From: Hyphomicrobiales bacterium
Lineage (GTDB): Bacteria; Pseudomonadota; Alphaproteobacteria; Rhizobiales; Rhizobiaceae
NCBI GenBank assembly: GCA_900474095.1
Contig: UCOA01000011.1
Span: forward strand, 1 to 64,000
Reading direction: 5' to 3'
DNA length: 64,000 nucleotides
Made by a program: the position numbers and the translations under genes. The notes below the pieces were generated by a model. The model made no database searches. It saw only the letters and a program-made list of their open reading frames with translations, and was not told the origin of the DNA. The stretch's first letter is position 1, and every line of letters starts with the position of its first letter. Below are positions 17,436 through 26,756 of the stretch, in pieces.

Positions 17436-18179
17436 TCACCAGCCGCCGTCGCAGTGGATGTCCTGGCCCGTTATGAGGTCGGCCTCCGGGGAAGAAAGGA
17501 AAACCGCCAGATTTGCGATGTCTTCTGGTTCGATCCGGCGCTTGAGGCTCTGTCGCTCGAGGATCCATCGATGATATTCTTCTCTTTTCTCCCCGAAATG
17601 GCGCCATTCCGCCTCGGACACTACGGCACCCGGTGAAATGCCGTTCACGTTGATGCCATGGTGACCGAGTTCGCGTGCAAGCGCTTTGACGAGACCGTAC
17701 ATCGCCCCCTTCGAGGCGACATAGGGGACGAAGCCCTCCCAGTGCCCCGTGAGAGTGGCAGATGTCATGTTGACGATCTTGCCGTATTTCTTCTGCTTCA
17801 TCCGTATGCTGCACGCCCTGGCGACGACGAAAGCGGCGGACGAATTGATCCGGACTTCCTTCTCATATTCCTCGATCGTGAACTGCTCATGCGGTTTGTT
17901 GACGACGTAAGCAGCGTTGTTCACCGCAATGTCTATGCCGCCCACTTCCTCGGCAAGCGCCGTCACGGCTTTCTCCGTGGCTTCCAGATCGCTGAGGTCG
18001 CAGCCGAAATACCGGCCGCCTTGCGCGAGCTTGTCAATTATTTCTGAGGCGTTTTCCATATCGGGGCGGTCCGACGCGATGACCCTGGCTCCCGCTACAT
18101 GATAGCGCGCCACCAAGGCTTTGCCGATCGTTCCCAACGCTCCGGTGATAAACACAGTCTTCCCGGCTAGATTTGCCAT
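17436..18179 (-). CDS. SDR family oxidoreductase
   Basis: A 247-residue SDR. The cofactor turn is the slightly unusual T-G-A-L-G-T-I-G at 12-19 (T-G-x-x-x-G-I-G is usual), with N-N-A at about 92 and Y-V-A-S-K near 154. ATG 18177-18179 is chosen for GGGAGGG five bases upstream. First gene of a five-gene minus-strand operon that continues with an SMP-30 lactonase; the pairing suggests that it oxidises a sugar to a lactone. The LysR-type box at 18267-18281 is 88 bp upstream and shared with the divergent MmgE/PrpD gene. Confidence 0.93.
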   Translation of the reverse strand: MANLAGKTVFITGALGTIGKALVARYHVAGARVIASDRPDMENASEIIDKLAQGGRYFGCDLSDLEATEKAVTALAEEVGGIDIAVNNAAYVVNKPHEQFTIEEYEKEVRINSSAAFVVARACSIRMKQKKYGKIVNMTSATLTGHWEGFVPYVASKGAMYGLVKALARELGHHGINVNGISPGAVVSEAEWRHFGEKREEYHRWILERQSLKRRIEPEDIANLAVFLSSPEADLITGQDIHCDGGW

Positions 18180-18266
18180 CGTGCCCTCCCAATTTGTTCC
18201 TCCACTCAAAATTCCATTTCTAGCAACAAATGAGAACCTTCGAATTCTGCTAACCTACCATGACCT

Positions 18267-18281
18267 ATAGCTTCTAGTTAT
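18267..18281. promoter_or_regulatory. LysR-type box (SDR operon / MmgE-PrpD divergent promoter)
   Basis: ATAGC-TTCTA-GTTAT: one mismatch to ATAAC-N5-GTTAT, with the T-N11-A spacing kept. A further GGTTATAG half-site lies at 18313-18320, about 37 bp away, the kind of spacing seen between recognition and activation sites of LysR-type regulators. It lies between starts 18179 and 18400. Confidence 0.6.
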
Positions 18282-18399
18282 ATGCCTCAGGTTCAAAGTC
18301 CTTGTCGGATTAGGTTATAGATGCGGGGCGGCGTTCGACGTGCGATGGCTGCGGCTTAAGGTGGCCGTCGGCAGGACGTCTACATGGAGGAAAGCCACG

Positions 18400-19800
18400 A
18401 TGCCCAGCGAACCCGATCTCGTGCACGTATTTGCCCAGCACGCCGCGGATCTCTCGTATGACAATCTTACGGCCGCCGCGTGCGAAGCGGCCAAGAAAAG
18501 CATTCTCGATACCCTGGGCGTCATTCTCGCGGCGAGCGGAATGGAGCCCGCGGTCCGGGGCGTAGTCGAAATCGTCAATGAAAGTGGCGGTAAGCCGGAA
18601 TGTTCGGTTATAGGGTTCGGCGGTCGTCGCCCGGCGATCATGGCGGCTCTCGCCAACGGAGCGATGGCGCACTGCTTGGACTATGACGATCAAACACCTT
18701 GGGGACAGCACACAGCAAGTTCGATCGTGCCTGCCGCGTTCGCGGTCGCCGAACGCCAGGGCGGTGTTTCCGGCAAGGATCTGATTGCCGCTGTTGCCAC
18801 TGGTCAGGACATCTTTGGACGACTGAGATGCAATGTGGATTGGAAAAAAGACTGGAACCTCTCGACGGTGCTCGCTGTATTCGCCGCGACGGCTTCCGCG
18901 GGCCGCACGATGGGACAGCCATCCAGGCAAATCGCCAACGCAATGGGCATCGCCACCATGCAATGCAGCGGCATCATGGAGATGGTGGCGGGACGCGGTA
19001 GCGATCTCAGAGGCATGTACGCCGGGTTTTCTGCCAAGGGCGCCGTCTTGGCGACCTTGATGGCGGACAAGGGCATCACAGGCATCGACCAAATGTTCGA
19101 AGGGCAATATGGCTTCATGAACACCTACTTCGGCGGCGGCTACGATCGCGAAGCAATCGTCCACGATCTAGGGCGGGAGTTTCTCGGAAGTGGAACGCTT
19201 TACAAGCGTTGGCCCTGCGTTGGTACGGCGCATAGCCATATGAAAGCGGCGATCGACATCGTCACGAACAACAATCTGCACCCAGACCAGATCGCGGAGA
19301 TCAGGCTTCATGTTGGCGATTACCACGACTTGATGTGCCAACCTCTCGATGAGAGACGTAGCCCGGCGACATTGGCGGATGCGAAGTTCAGCCTGCCTTT
19401 TCTTGTTTCTGTTGCGATCGCCCGACGGGGAATGAGCGTCTCCGATTTTTCCGAAGGGGGCCTTCGTGACAGAGTGGTGCTCGAGACCGCGAGCAAGATA
19501 AGCCTTGTGAGAGACCCAGCGCTGAATTGGAAACTCGAACTCCCGCCCGGTCGAGTCGAGATTCTTACCCATGACGGCAGCCGTTGGTTGGAGGAAGGCC
19601 GAAGCGTTCCGGGCAATGCCGACAATCCCATGGACTGGGACGACCTCTGCTCGAAATTCAGGGAATGCGCGGCGGCCTCGGTCACCGCAATGGCGGACGA
19701 CGTCGTGACACGGGTAGCGGACCTCGCCCGTCGACTCGAGGAGCTCCCCGATGCAACTGAACTTGTGAAACTTCTCTCTCCGCCAGAACACCAGGCGTAA
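18400..19800 (+). CDS. MmgE/PrpD family protein
   Basis: A 466-residue protein of the 2-methylcitrate dehydratase/cis-aconitate decarboxylase/iminodisuccinate epimerase family. It shows the D-Y-D-D motif at about 89-92, the G-H-A-x-D-Y-D-D equivalent (here A-H-C-L-D-Y-D-D), and an all-helical first domain followed by a small lid domain. The family dehydrates or decarboxylates hydroxy-acids. No prpB/prpC genes are nearby, so methylcitrate is unlikely to be the substrate; it might be the missing dehydratase of a sugar-acid route. ATG 18400 has GGAGG nine bases upstream; the frame is open further up without a ribosome site. Confidence 0.88.
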   Translation: MPSEPDLVHVFAQHAADLSYDNLTAAACEAAKKSILDTLGVILAASGMEPAVRGVVEIVNESGGKPECSVIGFGGRRPAIMAALANGAMAHCLDYDDQTPWGQHTASSIVPAAFAVAERQGGVSGKDLIAAVATGQDIFGRLRCNVDWKKDWNLSTVLAVFAATASAGRTMGQPSRQIANAMGIATMQCSGIMEMVAGRGSDLRGMYAGFSAKGAVLATLMADKGITGIDQMFEGQYGFMNTYFGGGYDREAIVHDLGREFLGSGTLYKRWPCVGTAHSHMKAAIDIVTNNNLHPDQIAEIRLHVGDYHDLMCQPLDERRSPATLADAKFSLPFLVSVAIARRGMSVSDFSEGGLRDRVVLETASKISLVRDPALNWKLELPPGRVEILTHDGSRWLEEGRSVPGNADNPMDWDDLCSKFRECAAASVTAMADDVVTRVADLARRLEELPDATELVKLLSPPEHQA

Positions 19801-19822
19801 CCTGCGGCTGGAATACGCCTGG
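19791..19822 (+). terminator. Hairpin overlapping the MmgE/PrpD stop codon
   Basis: CCAGGCGTA (19791-19799) pairs perfectly with TACGCCTGG (19814-19822) around 14 bases. The stop codon lies at the base of the first arm. No T-run follows, so it may stabilise the mRNA end or cause Rho-assisted stopping. Confidence 0.45.
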
Positions 19823-20143
19823 GGCTCCATACAGGCGTCCGGTGGCGCTCAGTGAGAACGCCTTTCTATTTGAAGCCATCGACCGCGGAGAAAGGGCGAA
19901 AGATTGCGTGGACGGGTGTATCCGAAGGCCAGTAGTCTGCCTCAGCAGCTTTCCCGCCGCGAAGTCGCGGTTTCAGGCGTCCCCCGCTGTATCCGTACTG
20001 ATCGCTTTCATGAAGAATAGCGACCGGTTTCATCGTTTGCTAAGGTGGGGCGTTCGCACATGCTCATGGTACGAAACGAGTGGGCACCGTGCGGTCAGCG
20101 CACTAGAATACCGGATAGTCTGATGCTCAGATTTGCCCTACAA
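19801..20143. other. Intergenic region between convergent genes
   Basis: About 340 bp between the ends of the MmgE/PrpD gene and the SDR gene of the importer operon. A 93-codon plus-strand frame shows no recognisable family or ribosome site. Apart from the hairpin at its start I see nothing. Confidence 0.4.
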
Positions 20144-20920
20144 TCAAATGCCAGCGGTCTGCCCCCCGTCGATGACCATCGCGTGGCCTGTGACGAAGCC
20201 CCCCGCGTCTGAGCAAAGCCAGAGGACCGTGCCTGCAATTTCTTCCGGCCGTCCCATTCGGCCGACAGGCTCTTGCGCGATAATGCGGGCCCGGCCTTCG
20301 TCGGTATCCCCCGTGTACCGAGCGATCATCGGGGTGTCGATGATTCCCGGGCAAATGGCGTTCACCCTAATGTTCTTGTCCGCGTATTCGAGGGCGGCGA
20401 CCTTGCTCGCGGCCACGACACCGAACTTCGAGGCACAATAGCTGGACTGCCCGCGGATCGCCAGGACACCCGCGCCGGACGCGGTGTTGACGATCGCCCC
20501 GCCGCCTTGGCGCAACATGATTTCGATCTCGTATTTCATGCAGAGGAAAACGCTTTTCAGGTTCACGGCGATGGTCCTGTCCCAGACTTCCTCGGACAAG
20601 TCGGCGATCGATTGCGCGGGCTGTTCGATGCCCGCGTTGTTGAACGCGACGTCCAAGCGGCCGAACTTTTCCACGGTCTTGTCAAGAGCGGCCTTTACGT
20701 CAGAACTCTTGGCCACGTCGCAGATGACCGACAAAACCCTTCCACCCATTCCCTCGATCTCAGTGACCGTCTCCTTCAAGCCTTTCTCGGAAATGTCAGC
20801 GGCCGTCACAGCCGCGCCCGCCTTGGCAAACGCGATTGCCGCGGCGCGACCGATACCGCTTCCCGCTCCAGTGACAAACGCGATTTTGCCGTTGAAATCC
20901 ACCTTGGGTATGTCAGTCAT
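20144..20920 (-). CDS. SDR family oxidoreductase of the sugar ABC operon
   Basis: A 258-residue classical SDR with T-G-A-G-S-G-I-G at 17-24, N-N-A-G at about 94, Y-C-A-S-K at about 160 and P-G at about 190. Last gene of the operon binding protein - ATPase - permease - SDR (90 bp after the permease), so it probably oxidises the imported sugar or polyol at the first step. Its glucose/galactose/polyol preference cannot be told from the sequence. Confidence 0.93.
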   Translation of the reverse strand: MTDIPKVDFNGKIAFVTGAGSGIGRAAAIAFAKAGAAVTAADISEKGLKETVTEIEGMGGRVLSVICDVAKSSDVKAALDKTVEKFGRLDVAFNNAGIEQPAQSIADLSEEVWDRTIAVNLKSVFLCMKYEIEIMLRQGGGAIVNTASGAGVLAIRGQSSYCASKFGVVAASKVAALEYADKNIRVNAICPGIIDTPMIARYTGDTDEGRARIIAQEPVGRMGRPEEIAGTVLWLCSDAGGFVTGHAMVIDGGQTAGI

Positions 20921-21010
20921 TTTCGTTTTTCCGTTTCTTTTTGTCCACGACGACAGGGGCCGCGCGGCTGATGAAGCCCATTTCGCGGCGACAGAACTGG
21001 CCTTTGGTTT

Positions 21011-22225
21011 TCAGCCGCCTGTCCTGGACTTGGTCTTCGAGCCGCCGACGGTGTAGATTGCCGCCGCAGTTACGACAACAACGCCTTCAATCAACCCCTG
21101 CCAGTTTGCGCCCAGGTTCAGGATGTTGAAGCCATTGGTGAGAGAATACAGCAGCAGTGCGCCAGCGAGTGTCTTGATAACGCTACCCGCGCCGCCGAAC
21201 AGCGAAGTACCACCGAGGATCGCAGCCGCAATGACCGTGAGTTCCGCTCCTTGAAGGCCTGCGGGGTTTATCGACCTCAGACGGCTGGCGAACAGAATTC
21301 CGGCAAGCCCGGCGGCGCCGCTACAGAAGACGAAAGCCATCAATTTGTAACGGGTCACGCTGATGCCGGAGAGCCGCGCCGCCTCGGAATTGCCACCGAC
21401 CGCATAGACGCGACGGCCGACCATCGTAAAAGTCAGGGTAAACCAGACTATTGCGGTGAAGATGGCCATGTAGATGACAGGATTGCGGAGGATCAGTTCC
21501 CCGCCAGAAGCCCAGGACACCAATAGGAAGAAGATGCCGATCACCACCATCGCCAATACCGCGGGCCGGAGACGCTTCCCGGCCATTCGGGTCTGGAAGG
21601 CACGAAAAGCGCCGAACGCGAGAAGCGCAGCCCCTGCCGCTAGTACCAACCAGAAAACATCGTGACGGCCGCCTTCAAACGCCTTCATGGTCGCGATCAC
21701 CGCCGGGTCGGATGCGGAAAGCGAGCGCCCGTCGGTGTAGATCAAAACAAGTCCGCGAACTGCCGTCATAGTCCCGAGGGTAACGATGAAGGCGTTGATT
21801 CCGACGAACTGCACGATGGCGCCGTTCAGGAGGCCGATGCTCATAGCCACGACCATCGCAAGGCCTGCAGCGGGCCAGAAACCTATCGCATCGGCATTGC
21901 CGATTAGCATAACCGCGGAGAGCGCGGCGACGGAGGCCACTGACAGGTCGAAATTGCCACTGATGAGAACGACAGTCATGGCCACCGCCATGATCGCGAT
22001 CAGCGACGACTGATAGACGACATTCGACAGGTTTTGTACGCTCAGGTAGTTGGATTGACCCAGATAGGTGGTGATAACCGTCAACGCGACGATGAGGAGC
22101 AAGAGGGCGTAGTAGACCCCCATCTCCTGCATGCCGAACATGCGCTTCCAGTTCGTCTTGGGCACGGAGGTGCCCTGAGCAACCGCTGCCTTCGGTGTTA
22201 CATGATTTTCAGTTACTATGGTCAT
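21011..22225 (-). CDS. Sugar ABC transporter permease (CUT2, XylH-like)
   Basis: A 404-residue permease, longer than RbsC (about 320) and like XylH. After a polar N-terminus of about 30 residues come about ten to twelve membrane segments, with the family block G-N-F-D-L-S-V at about 90-96, G-T-M-T-A-V-R-G in the middle, and A-A-I-L-G-G-T-S-L-F-G-G near the end. It forms the channel for the sugar bound by the protein at 23840-24805. It lies 30 bp behind the ATPase gene; no strong ribosome site. Confidence 0.95.
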   Translation of the reverse strand: MTIVTENHVTPKAAVAQGTSVPKTNWKRMFGMQEMGVYYALLLLIVALTVITTYLGQSNYLSVQNLSNVVYQSSLIAIMAVAMTVVLISGNFDLSVASVAALSAVMLIGNADAIGFWPAAGLAMVVAMSIGLLNGAIVQFVGINAFIVTLGTMTAVRGLVLIYTDGRSLSASDPAVIATMKAFEGGRHDVFWLVLAAGAALLAFGAFRAFQTRMAGKRLRPAVLAMVVIGIFFLLVSWASGGELILRNPVIYMAIFTAIVWFTLTFTMVGRRVYAVGGNSEAARLSGISVTRYKLMAFVFCSGAAGLAGILFASRLRSINPAGLQGAELTVIAAAILGGTSLFGGAGSVIKTLAGALLLYSLTNGFNILNLGANWQGLIEGVVVVTAAAIYTVGGSKTKSRTGG

Positions 22226-22255
22226 GTTCTAATCTCGCTTTGAGAGGCTCGCCAT

Positions 22256-23794
22256 TCAATGGCGCGCGGCTTCGGGCGCTGCGCTCTGGCCTCCGGCCAG
22301 CAGGAGCAATTCGTGCTCTGAAGTGTCGTGAACGTTGCGTTCCGCGATGCATTGGCCGTCGCGCATCACGAGGATGCGGTCGGAAACCGCGATCAGTTCC
22401 TCGAATTCCGATGACACGACTATGACCGACATGCCTTGGCTAGCCAGTTGCCGGACCAACCGGAGGATATCCGTCTTGGCTCCGATATCGATGCCCGCGG
22501 TCGGTTCGTCCAAGAGGAACAGCTTGACGTCGCTGAAAAGCCACTTGGCTATCGTTACCTTCTGGGCGTTGCCACCGCTCAGTTCCTTCACAAGGATTTC
22601 CGGAGAACTGGCTTTGATCGACAGCATGCGGATTGCCTCCCATCCGCGTTCCCGCTCACGCTCGCCCACCGGAAGCGCGTTCATCACGGACACGCTTCCG
22701 AGAGCGGGCAAGGTGGTGTTCTTCCAGATTTCGAAATCGGGCACCAAACCCTGCGCCATTCGATCCTCCGGTACCATTCCGATGCCGGCCCTCACCGCCG
22801 CGCCCGTGTCGCGAGCGACGCGTTTGCCGTCAAGAAGGACCTCTCCCGTGGCGTTCGTGTCGGAGCCGAATATTGCGTGCAGCAGTTCGCTGCGGCCTGA
22901 TCCCAGGAGCCCGGCGACGCCCACCACCTCTCCCCGCGCGACCCTCATCGAGAGCTTCTGCAGCCTGCCCTTTGAGGCGAGATCCCGCAATTCGAGACGT
23001 GGAACCTGCTCGGTAGCAGAGTCTGGCAGAGGCGTGCGATTCTCCGCCTGTCTCTCAAGAGCAACGATTTGTTTGCCGACGATCGCCTCGGCTATGCGAT
23101 TTTCATCCAGATCGCAGGTGTTGGCACGAAGTACTGCGACACCGTCGCGCAAAACGGTGACCTGATCGGTAAGAGCCATCACTTCATCAAGAAAGTGCGA
23201 CACAAAAAGAATCGCCTTCTGCTCGCCTTTGGACAGCTTTCTCACGGTTTCATAGACCAGCTCGCGCTCTTCCGATGCAAGCGAAGCGGTCGGCTCGTCC
23301 ATGACAATCAGGTCGGCACCGGTGCCCAGCGCCTGGAAAATGGACACCATCTGGCGTTCGCCGATGGACAATGAGCCTACGAGCGTGTCCGGATCCAACC
23401 TGTATCCGACGCGTTCGCAGAGTTCGTTGAATTTGCTCCGGATAGATAAAGAACGTCTCCAAGGACCAGTGTTTCCGAGGAAGACGTTCTCGAGGATCGA
23501 CAGAGTCGGGACCAGCGGAATATGCTGGTGGACCGTCGCGACACCCATATCATTTGCGGCTTTGGGATTATCCCACTGCACGGGCTGACCGCGCCAGATG
23601 ATTTCACCTAAGGTCGCCCAGTAGGCACCGGACAGAATCCGGATCAAGGTTGATTTTCCAGCGCCATTGGCCCCGAGCAAGCCGTGGACCTTGCCCCGCT
23701 CGATGTCGAGATCGACACCGCGCAGGGCCAGCGTTCCGTTGGGAAACCCCTTCACGATACCGCGCAACTGCATGATTGGAGTGTTGTCTTGCAT
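22256..23794 (-). CDS. Sugar ABC transporter ATP-binding protein (CUT2, two domains)
   Basis: A 512-residue protein with two ATPase domains. The first has Walker A G-A-N-G-A-G-K-S-T at 41-49, a signature L-S-I-G-E-R-Q and Walker B L-I-V-M-D-E-P-T. The second has the degenerate Walker A G-L-L-G-S-G-R-S usual for RbsA/XylG, L-S-G-G-N-A-Q-K and L-F-L-L-D-E-P-T-A-G-I-D. It drives import with the neighbouring permease; 45 bp separate it from the binding-protein gene. Confidence 0.95.
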   Translation of the reverse strand: MQDNTPIMQLRGIVKGFPNGTLALRGVDLDIERGKVHGLLGANGAGKSTLIRILSGAYWATLGEIIWRGQPVQWDNPKAANDMGVATVHQHIPLVPTLSILENVFLGNTGPWRRSLSIRSKFNELCERVGYRLDPDTLVGSLSIGERQMVSIFQALGTGADLIVMDEPTASLASEERELVYETVRKLSKGEQKAILFVSHFLDEVMALTDQVTVLRDGVAVLRANTCDLDENRIAEAIVGKQIVALERQAENRTPLPDSATEQVPRLELRDLASKGRLQKLSMRVARGEVVGVAGLLGSGRSELLHAIFGSDTNATGEVLLDGKRVARDTGAAVRAGIGMVPEDRMAQGLVPDFEIWKNTTLPALGSVSVMNALPVGERERERGWEAIRMLSIKASSPEILVKELSGGNAQKVTIAKWLFSDVKLFLLDEPTAGIDIGAKTDILRLVRQLASQGMSVIVVSSEFEELIAVSDRILVMRDGQCIAERNVHDTSEHELLLLAGGQSAAPEAARH

Positions 23795-23839
23795 CAGTTG
23801 AGGCTTCCCACTCTGTTTGCTATCAACGAAGGAAAGTTA

Positions 23840-24805
23840 TCACCACTGCTCGGGGCAGTCGTCGATCTTTTCCTTAGTGATCTGCGGCATGTCGTAGGTC
23901 ACGAACCGACCCTTGGGCGTTTCGGGATTCGTTGCGGCTTCGTGCATGGCCTTGAACATAAGCTCGCCCAGCAACTGTGGACGCGTGCACACCGAGCCGT
24001 GCATTTCTCCAGCCAGGATCGCGTCGTGACCCAACTTCGAACCACCGCCAGTCGCGATGAGCTTACCCTTCCAGCTCGCCGCCTCGATCGCCCGCGCGCA
24101 GCCGATTGCCATGTCATCAGCGTGGCTGAAGATCAGGTCAATATCCGGGTGGGCAGTCAGGAAGTTCTGGCATACCGCTTCACCTTCGTCGGGCGTCCAG
24201 TTGGTGGGCTGTTCGGCTACTATCTCGTAATTTGCGCCGGCCTTGTCGAGAGCTGCCTTGAACCCATCGGTGTCGAGCTTGACGATTGTGTAGGCCGGAT
24301 CACCCATTACGATCGCGATCTTGGCTTTCTTGTCTTTCGGGAGGAGGCTTGCGGCCATCTCGCCGGAAACGTAGCCAGCCTGATAATTGTCGGTGGCGAC
24401 CAGCGCTGACAGACCCGGATAGGGATCACTCAGTTTGCGCGTCGCGGAGTCGCCCACCTGCAGGGCGATGGCTACGACCGGGATGCCGGCGTCGTTGACC
24501 TTGTCGACGAAAGATTCAGCGACCACCGAGTCGAGCGGCAGGAATCCGATAGCGTCCACCTTTTGGGACAGCAGGTCATCAAGGGCGTTGCCTTGCTTTT
24601 CGACACTGCCACGCGGATCGAGGACGACGGTTTTGACTCCTGCCTTTTTGGCAGCTTCCTCGAAGCCCTTGGCTGTCATCACGTTGTATGGGTACTCAAG
24701 ACTTGCAGGTACGTAGCCGAAGGTCAGATCCTTTGCGGCAGCCGTTCCGGCGCAAAGAAGCGCAGCGACAGCAGCCACGCCGAATTTCAGTTTATTTCCG
24801 CCCAT
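23840..24805 (-). CDS. Sugar ABC transporter substrate-binding protein
   Basis: A 321-residue periplasmic binding protein with a signal peptide cut near A-A-A at about 24. It is closely similar to the orphan at 2506-3474 and to the remnant at 26757-27035. All three share the region around A-T-G-G-G-S, the A-G-E-M segment, S-V-C-T (or S-I-C) and the C-terminal E/A-x-W end. The ATG has GGGAGGA five bases upstream. First gene of the importer operon. Two LysR-type boxes lie in the 690-bp region upstream. Confidence 0.95.
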   Translation of the reverse strand: MGGNKLKFGVAAVAALLCAGTAAAKDLTFGYVPASLEYPYNVMTAKGFEEAAKKAGVKTVVLDPRGSVEKQGNALDDLLSQKVDAIGFLPLDSVVAESFVDKVNDAGIPVVAIALQVGDSATRKLSDPYPGLSALVATDNYQAGYVSGEMAASLLPKDKKAKIAIVMGDPAYTIVKLDTDGFKAALDKAGANYEIVAEQPTNWTPDEGEAVCQNFLTAHPDIDLIFSHADDMAIGCARAIEAASWKGKLIATGGGSKLGHDAILAGEMHGSVCTRPQLLGELMFKAMHEAATNPETPKGRFVTYDMPQITKEKIDDCPEQW

Positions 24806-25219
24806 GAGTTCCTCCCTGGAGCAAGTTCTGCAACGTGCCGGTATGCGTTTGGCTGTTCGGTTTCGGCACTGTGAAACCGGGCCGTTTGTCGCCGCGCAGA
24901 TCTCGAAGCAATCTATATTTATCGACGGCAGCCGCTCCGACCGACAACAAGGAGGGATTCACCGCATGGTTGAGCCAATACTTGTCGCGGTACCGATGAA
25001 GCAACGCTACTTCGAAATATGACAATTCTCTGGATCTGCTGAATATCGGGGTCCTCCGCTCCTCCGACAGACCCAATTGATCCTCGGTTTGCAACTCGAT
25101 CAGGACGGCAATTTCTGTTGAACTCAGATTTATACCGAAGGGTCGACTTGCACTCCTCCTGTGCAGGATTTTTCTAACATGCTGCAATTTTGCAAGACAG
25201 AGGTCCCGGTGCCCGGGTT

Positions 25220-25234
25220 ATAACATCAGCTTAT
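25220..25234. promoter_or_regulatory. LysR-type box 1 of the ABC/alcohol dehydrogenase region
   Basis: ATAAC-ATCAG-CTTAT: one mismatch in the right half, T-N11-A kept. The flank reads GGGTT on the left and GCC on the right. Confidence 0.55.
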
Positions 25235-25351
25235 GCCGACACGCCGCGCGCAGGTCCATGTCGGTCAGGGTCAAGACCAGAAGCCCTTTTGCGGTAGAGC
25301 GTTGTCGACTGGTCTGAGCCAACAGATCCCCTCGCATCGACGAATGGGCAT

Positions 25352-25366
25352 ATAACATCAAGCTAT
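25352..25366. promoter_or_regulatory. LysR-type box 2 of the ABC/alcohol dehydrogenase region
   Basis: ATAAC-ATCAA-GCTAT: one mismatch in the right half, T-N11-A kept. GGCATA (25347-25352) and TATGCC (25364-25369) extend the symmetry. It lies 134 bp upstream of the alcohol dehydrogenase ATG. Confidence 0.6.
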
Positions 25367-25499
25367 GCCATAACTCGGCGATCAGGACAGAAGCGACGAA
25401 AACGGTTGTCTCAGGAATTCAGATTTGCGACCCAGCTTGATAACAGCGCCGCTCACGTGACGTCGGCGCTAACTGAAATCGATGTTGGAGGTCGAAACG

Positions 25500-26522
25500 A
25501 TGAGAGGGGTTGTTTTCCTCGGCGAAGGCAAAATGGAGCTTCGCGATTTTCCCGACCCTGTACCTGGGCCAGACGAGGTCGTTATCCGGGTGAAGGCTTC
25601 GGGAATGTGCGGAAGTGACTTAAACCACCTCCACGAGCCGAAGCGAACCGAAGACCAGATTGTCATCGAGGGGCATGAGCCATGCGGCGTCGTCGAGATG
25701 GTGGGTTCGGCTGTAAGGCCTCATGAAGCAAAAGTCGGCGACCGCGTGATGATCCACCATTATGACGGCTGCCGCACCTGCTCCAATTGTCGTTCCGGCT
25801 GGACGCAGAACTGCGACAGAGGGCGGATTGCGTTCGGTGGCAATGGCCACGGAAGCCACGCTGACTTTATGAAAGCCCCCGTCCACACAGTGATCAAGCT
25901 GCCCGACGAGCTCTCTTTCAAGGCGGGTGCGGCCATCGGCTGTGGTAGCGGAACGGCCTATGGAGCTTTGAAGCGCATTAACCTCCTTGCCGAAGAGACC
26001 ATCGCCATCTTCGGTCAAGGCCCTGTCGGATTGAGCTGCACCCTGTTCGCGAAGGCCTTCGGCGCGCGGGTCATCGCGCTCGACCCGGGCGAGGAACGCC
26101 TCGCAATGGCCAAAAAATTCGGCGCTGACTTCCTCGTCAATCCATTGAAAGACAACCCCGTCCAAGCCATCAAGGACCTGACCCGCGGTTTCGGCGCCGA
26201 TAAGGCGGTCGAATGCAGTTCGAACCCGGTCGCGCGCGAGCAGGCGGTCAACTGCGTCTGCCAATGGGGCACCACTTGCCTGGTCGGCGTCCACGGGAGC
26301 ATGCAGTTCGACTGCAACGAGGTCATCACGAAGCAAAAGACGCTCGTAGGTTCGCTGACGTTTAGCAAAAACCAGCAAGACGAATGCGCCCAGTTCGTCA
26401 CGGAACGAGGCATTGATGTCGATTCCCTGTTCACGCATGAATTCAAGCTTGAGGACGCCGTGGAGGCATATACCCTTTTCGAGCAGAGGAAAATCGGCAA
26501 AGGCGTTTTCGTATTCGACTAG
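25500..26522 (+). CDS. Zinc-dependent alcohol dehydrogenase (MDR family)
   Basis: A 340-residue medium-chain dehydrogenase. Catalytic-zinc ligands are Cys37 and His59-Glu60 (G-H-E); the structural-zinc cysteines are Cys91, Cys94, Cys97 and Cys105; a Rossmann turn G-x-G-x-V-G occurs near 175. It resembles the threonine/sorbitol/galactitol dehydrogenase group, which oxidises secondary hydroxyls of polyols. ATG 25500 is behind GGAGG at eight bases. Divergent from the sugar ABC operon and probably co-regulated with it, it may oxidise a polyol or sugar brought in by that importer. Confidence 0.93.
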   Translation: MRGVVFLGEGKMELRDFPDPVPGPDEVVIRVKASGMCGSDLNHLHEPKRTEDQIVIEGHEPCGVVEMVGSAVRPHEAKVGDRVMIHHYDGCRTCSNCRSGWTQNCDRGRIAFGGNGHGSHADFMKAPVHTVIKLPDELSFKAGAAIGCGSGTAYGALKRINLLAEETIAIFGQGPVGLSCTLFAKAFGARVIALDPGEERLAMAKKFGADFLVNPLKDNPVQAIKDLTRGFGADKAVECSSNPVAREQAVNCVCQWGTTCLVGVHGSMQFDCNEVITKQKTLVGSLTFSKNQQDECAQFVTERGIDVDSLFTHEFKLEDAVEAYTLFEQRKIGKGVFVFD

Positions 26523-26554
26523 ACCGCTTCTTCGTTATTCAATTGGCTTGGTGA

Positions 26555-26577
26555 TCGTGGCAGTGACTTCGCCACGA
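26555..26577 (+). terminator. Hairpin after the alcohol dehydrogenase gene
   Basis: TCGTGGC (26555-26561) pairs perfectly with GCCACGA (26571-26577) around nine bases and is followed by a short ATTTG. It starts 33 bp past the stop codon and is a plausible transcript end. Confidence 0.55.
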
Positions 26578-26756
26578 ATTTGAACAAATCAACGCCGCCG
26601 GATTAGCTTTGCCTCCCCCTCGGCGGCCATACCGCCCACGGGGGCGTCGCGGTCGCAGTGTTGCGAGCGCAAGTACCCGCGGAATTTCTCGGGCAAGATT
26701 TCATGTCGGGGTAACATCTCGGGATAGCTCTTTGAGAGGCGGCCCTCGACGCTGGT

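Larger units (their letters stand above)
24806..25499. other. Long divergent promoter region between ABC operon and alcohol dehydrogenase
   Basis: About 690 bp. A 131-codon minus-strand frame overlaps the binding-protein start and shows no recognisable family; I treat it as non-coding leader. The region holds two LysR-type boxes (25220-25234 and 25352-25366), about 130 bp apart. The boxes are close to the alcohol dehydrogenase start and more than 400 bp from the binding-protein ATG, leaving room for a long leader on the ABC transcript. Confidence 0.5.

Noticed and set aside
24792-25187. 131-codon minus-strand frame overlapping the start of the sugar-binding-protein gene
   Set aside because: No family resemblance, no ribosome site, and it covers a region expected to be promoter and leader.
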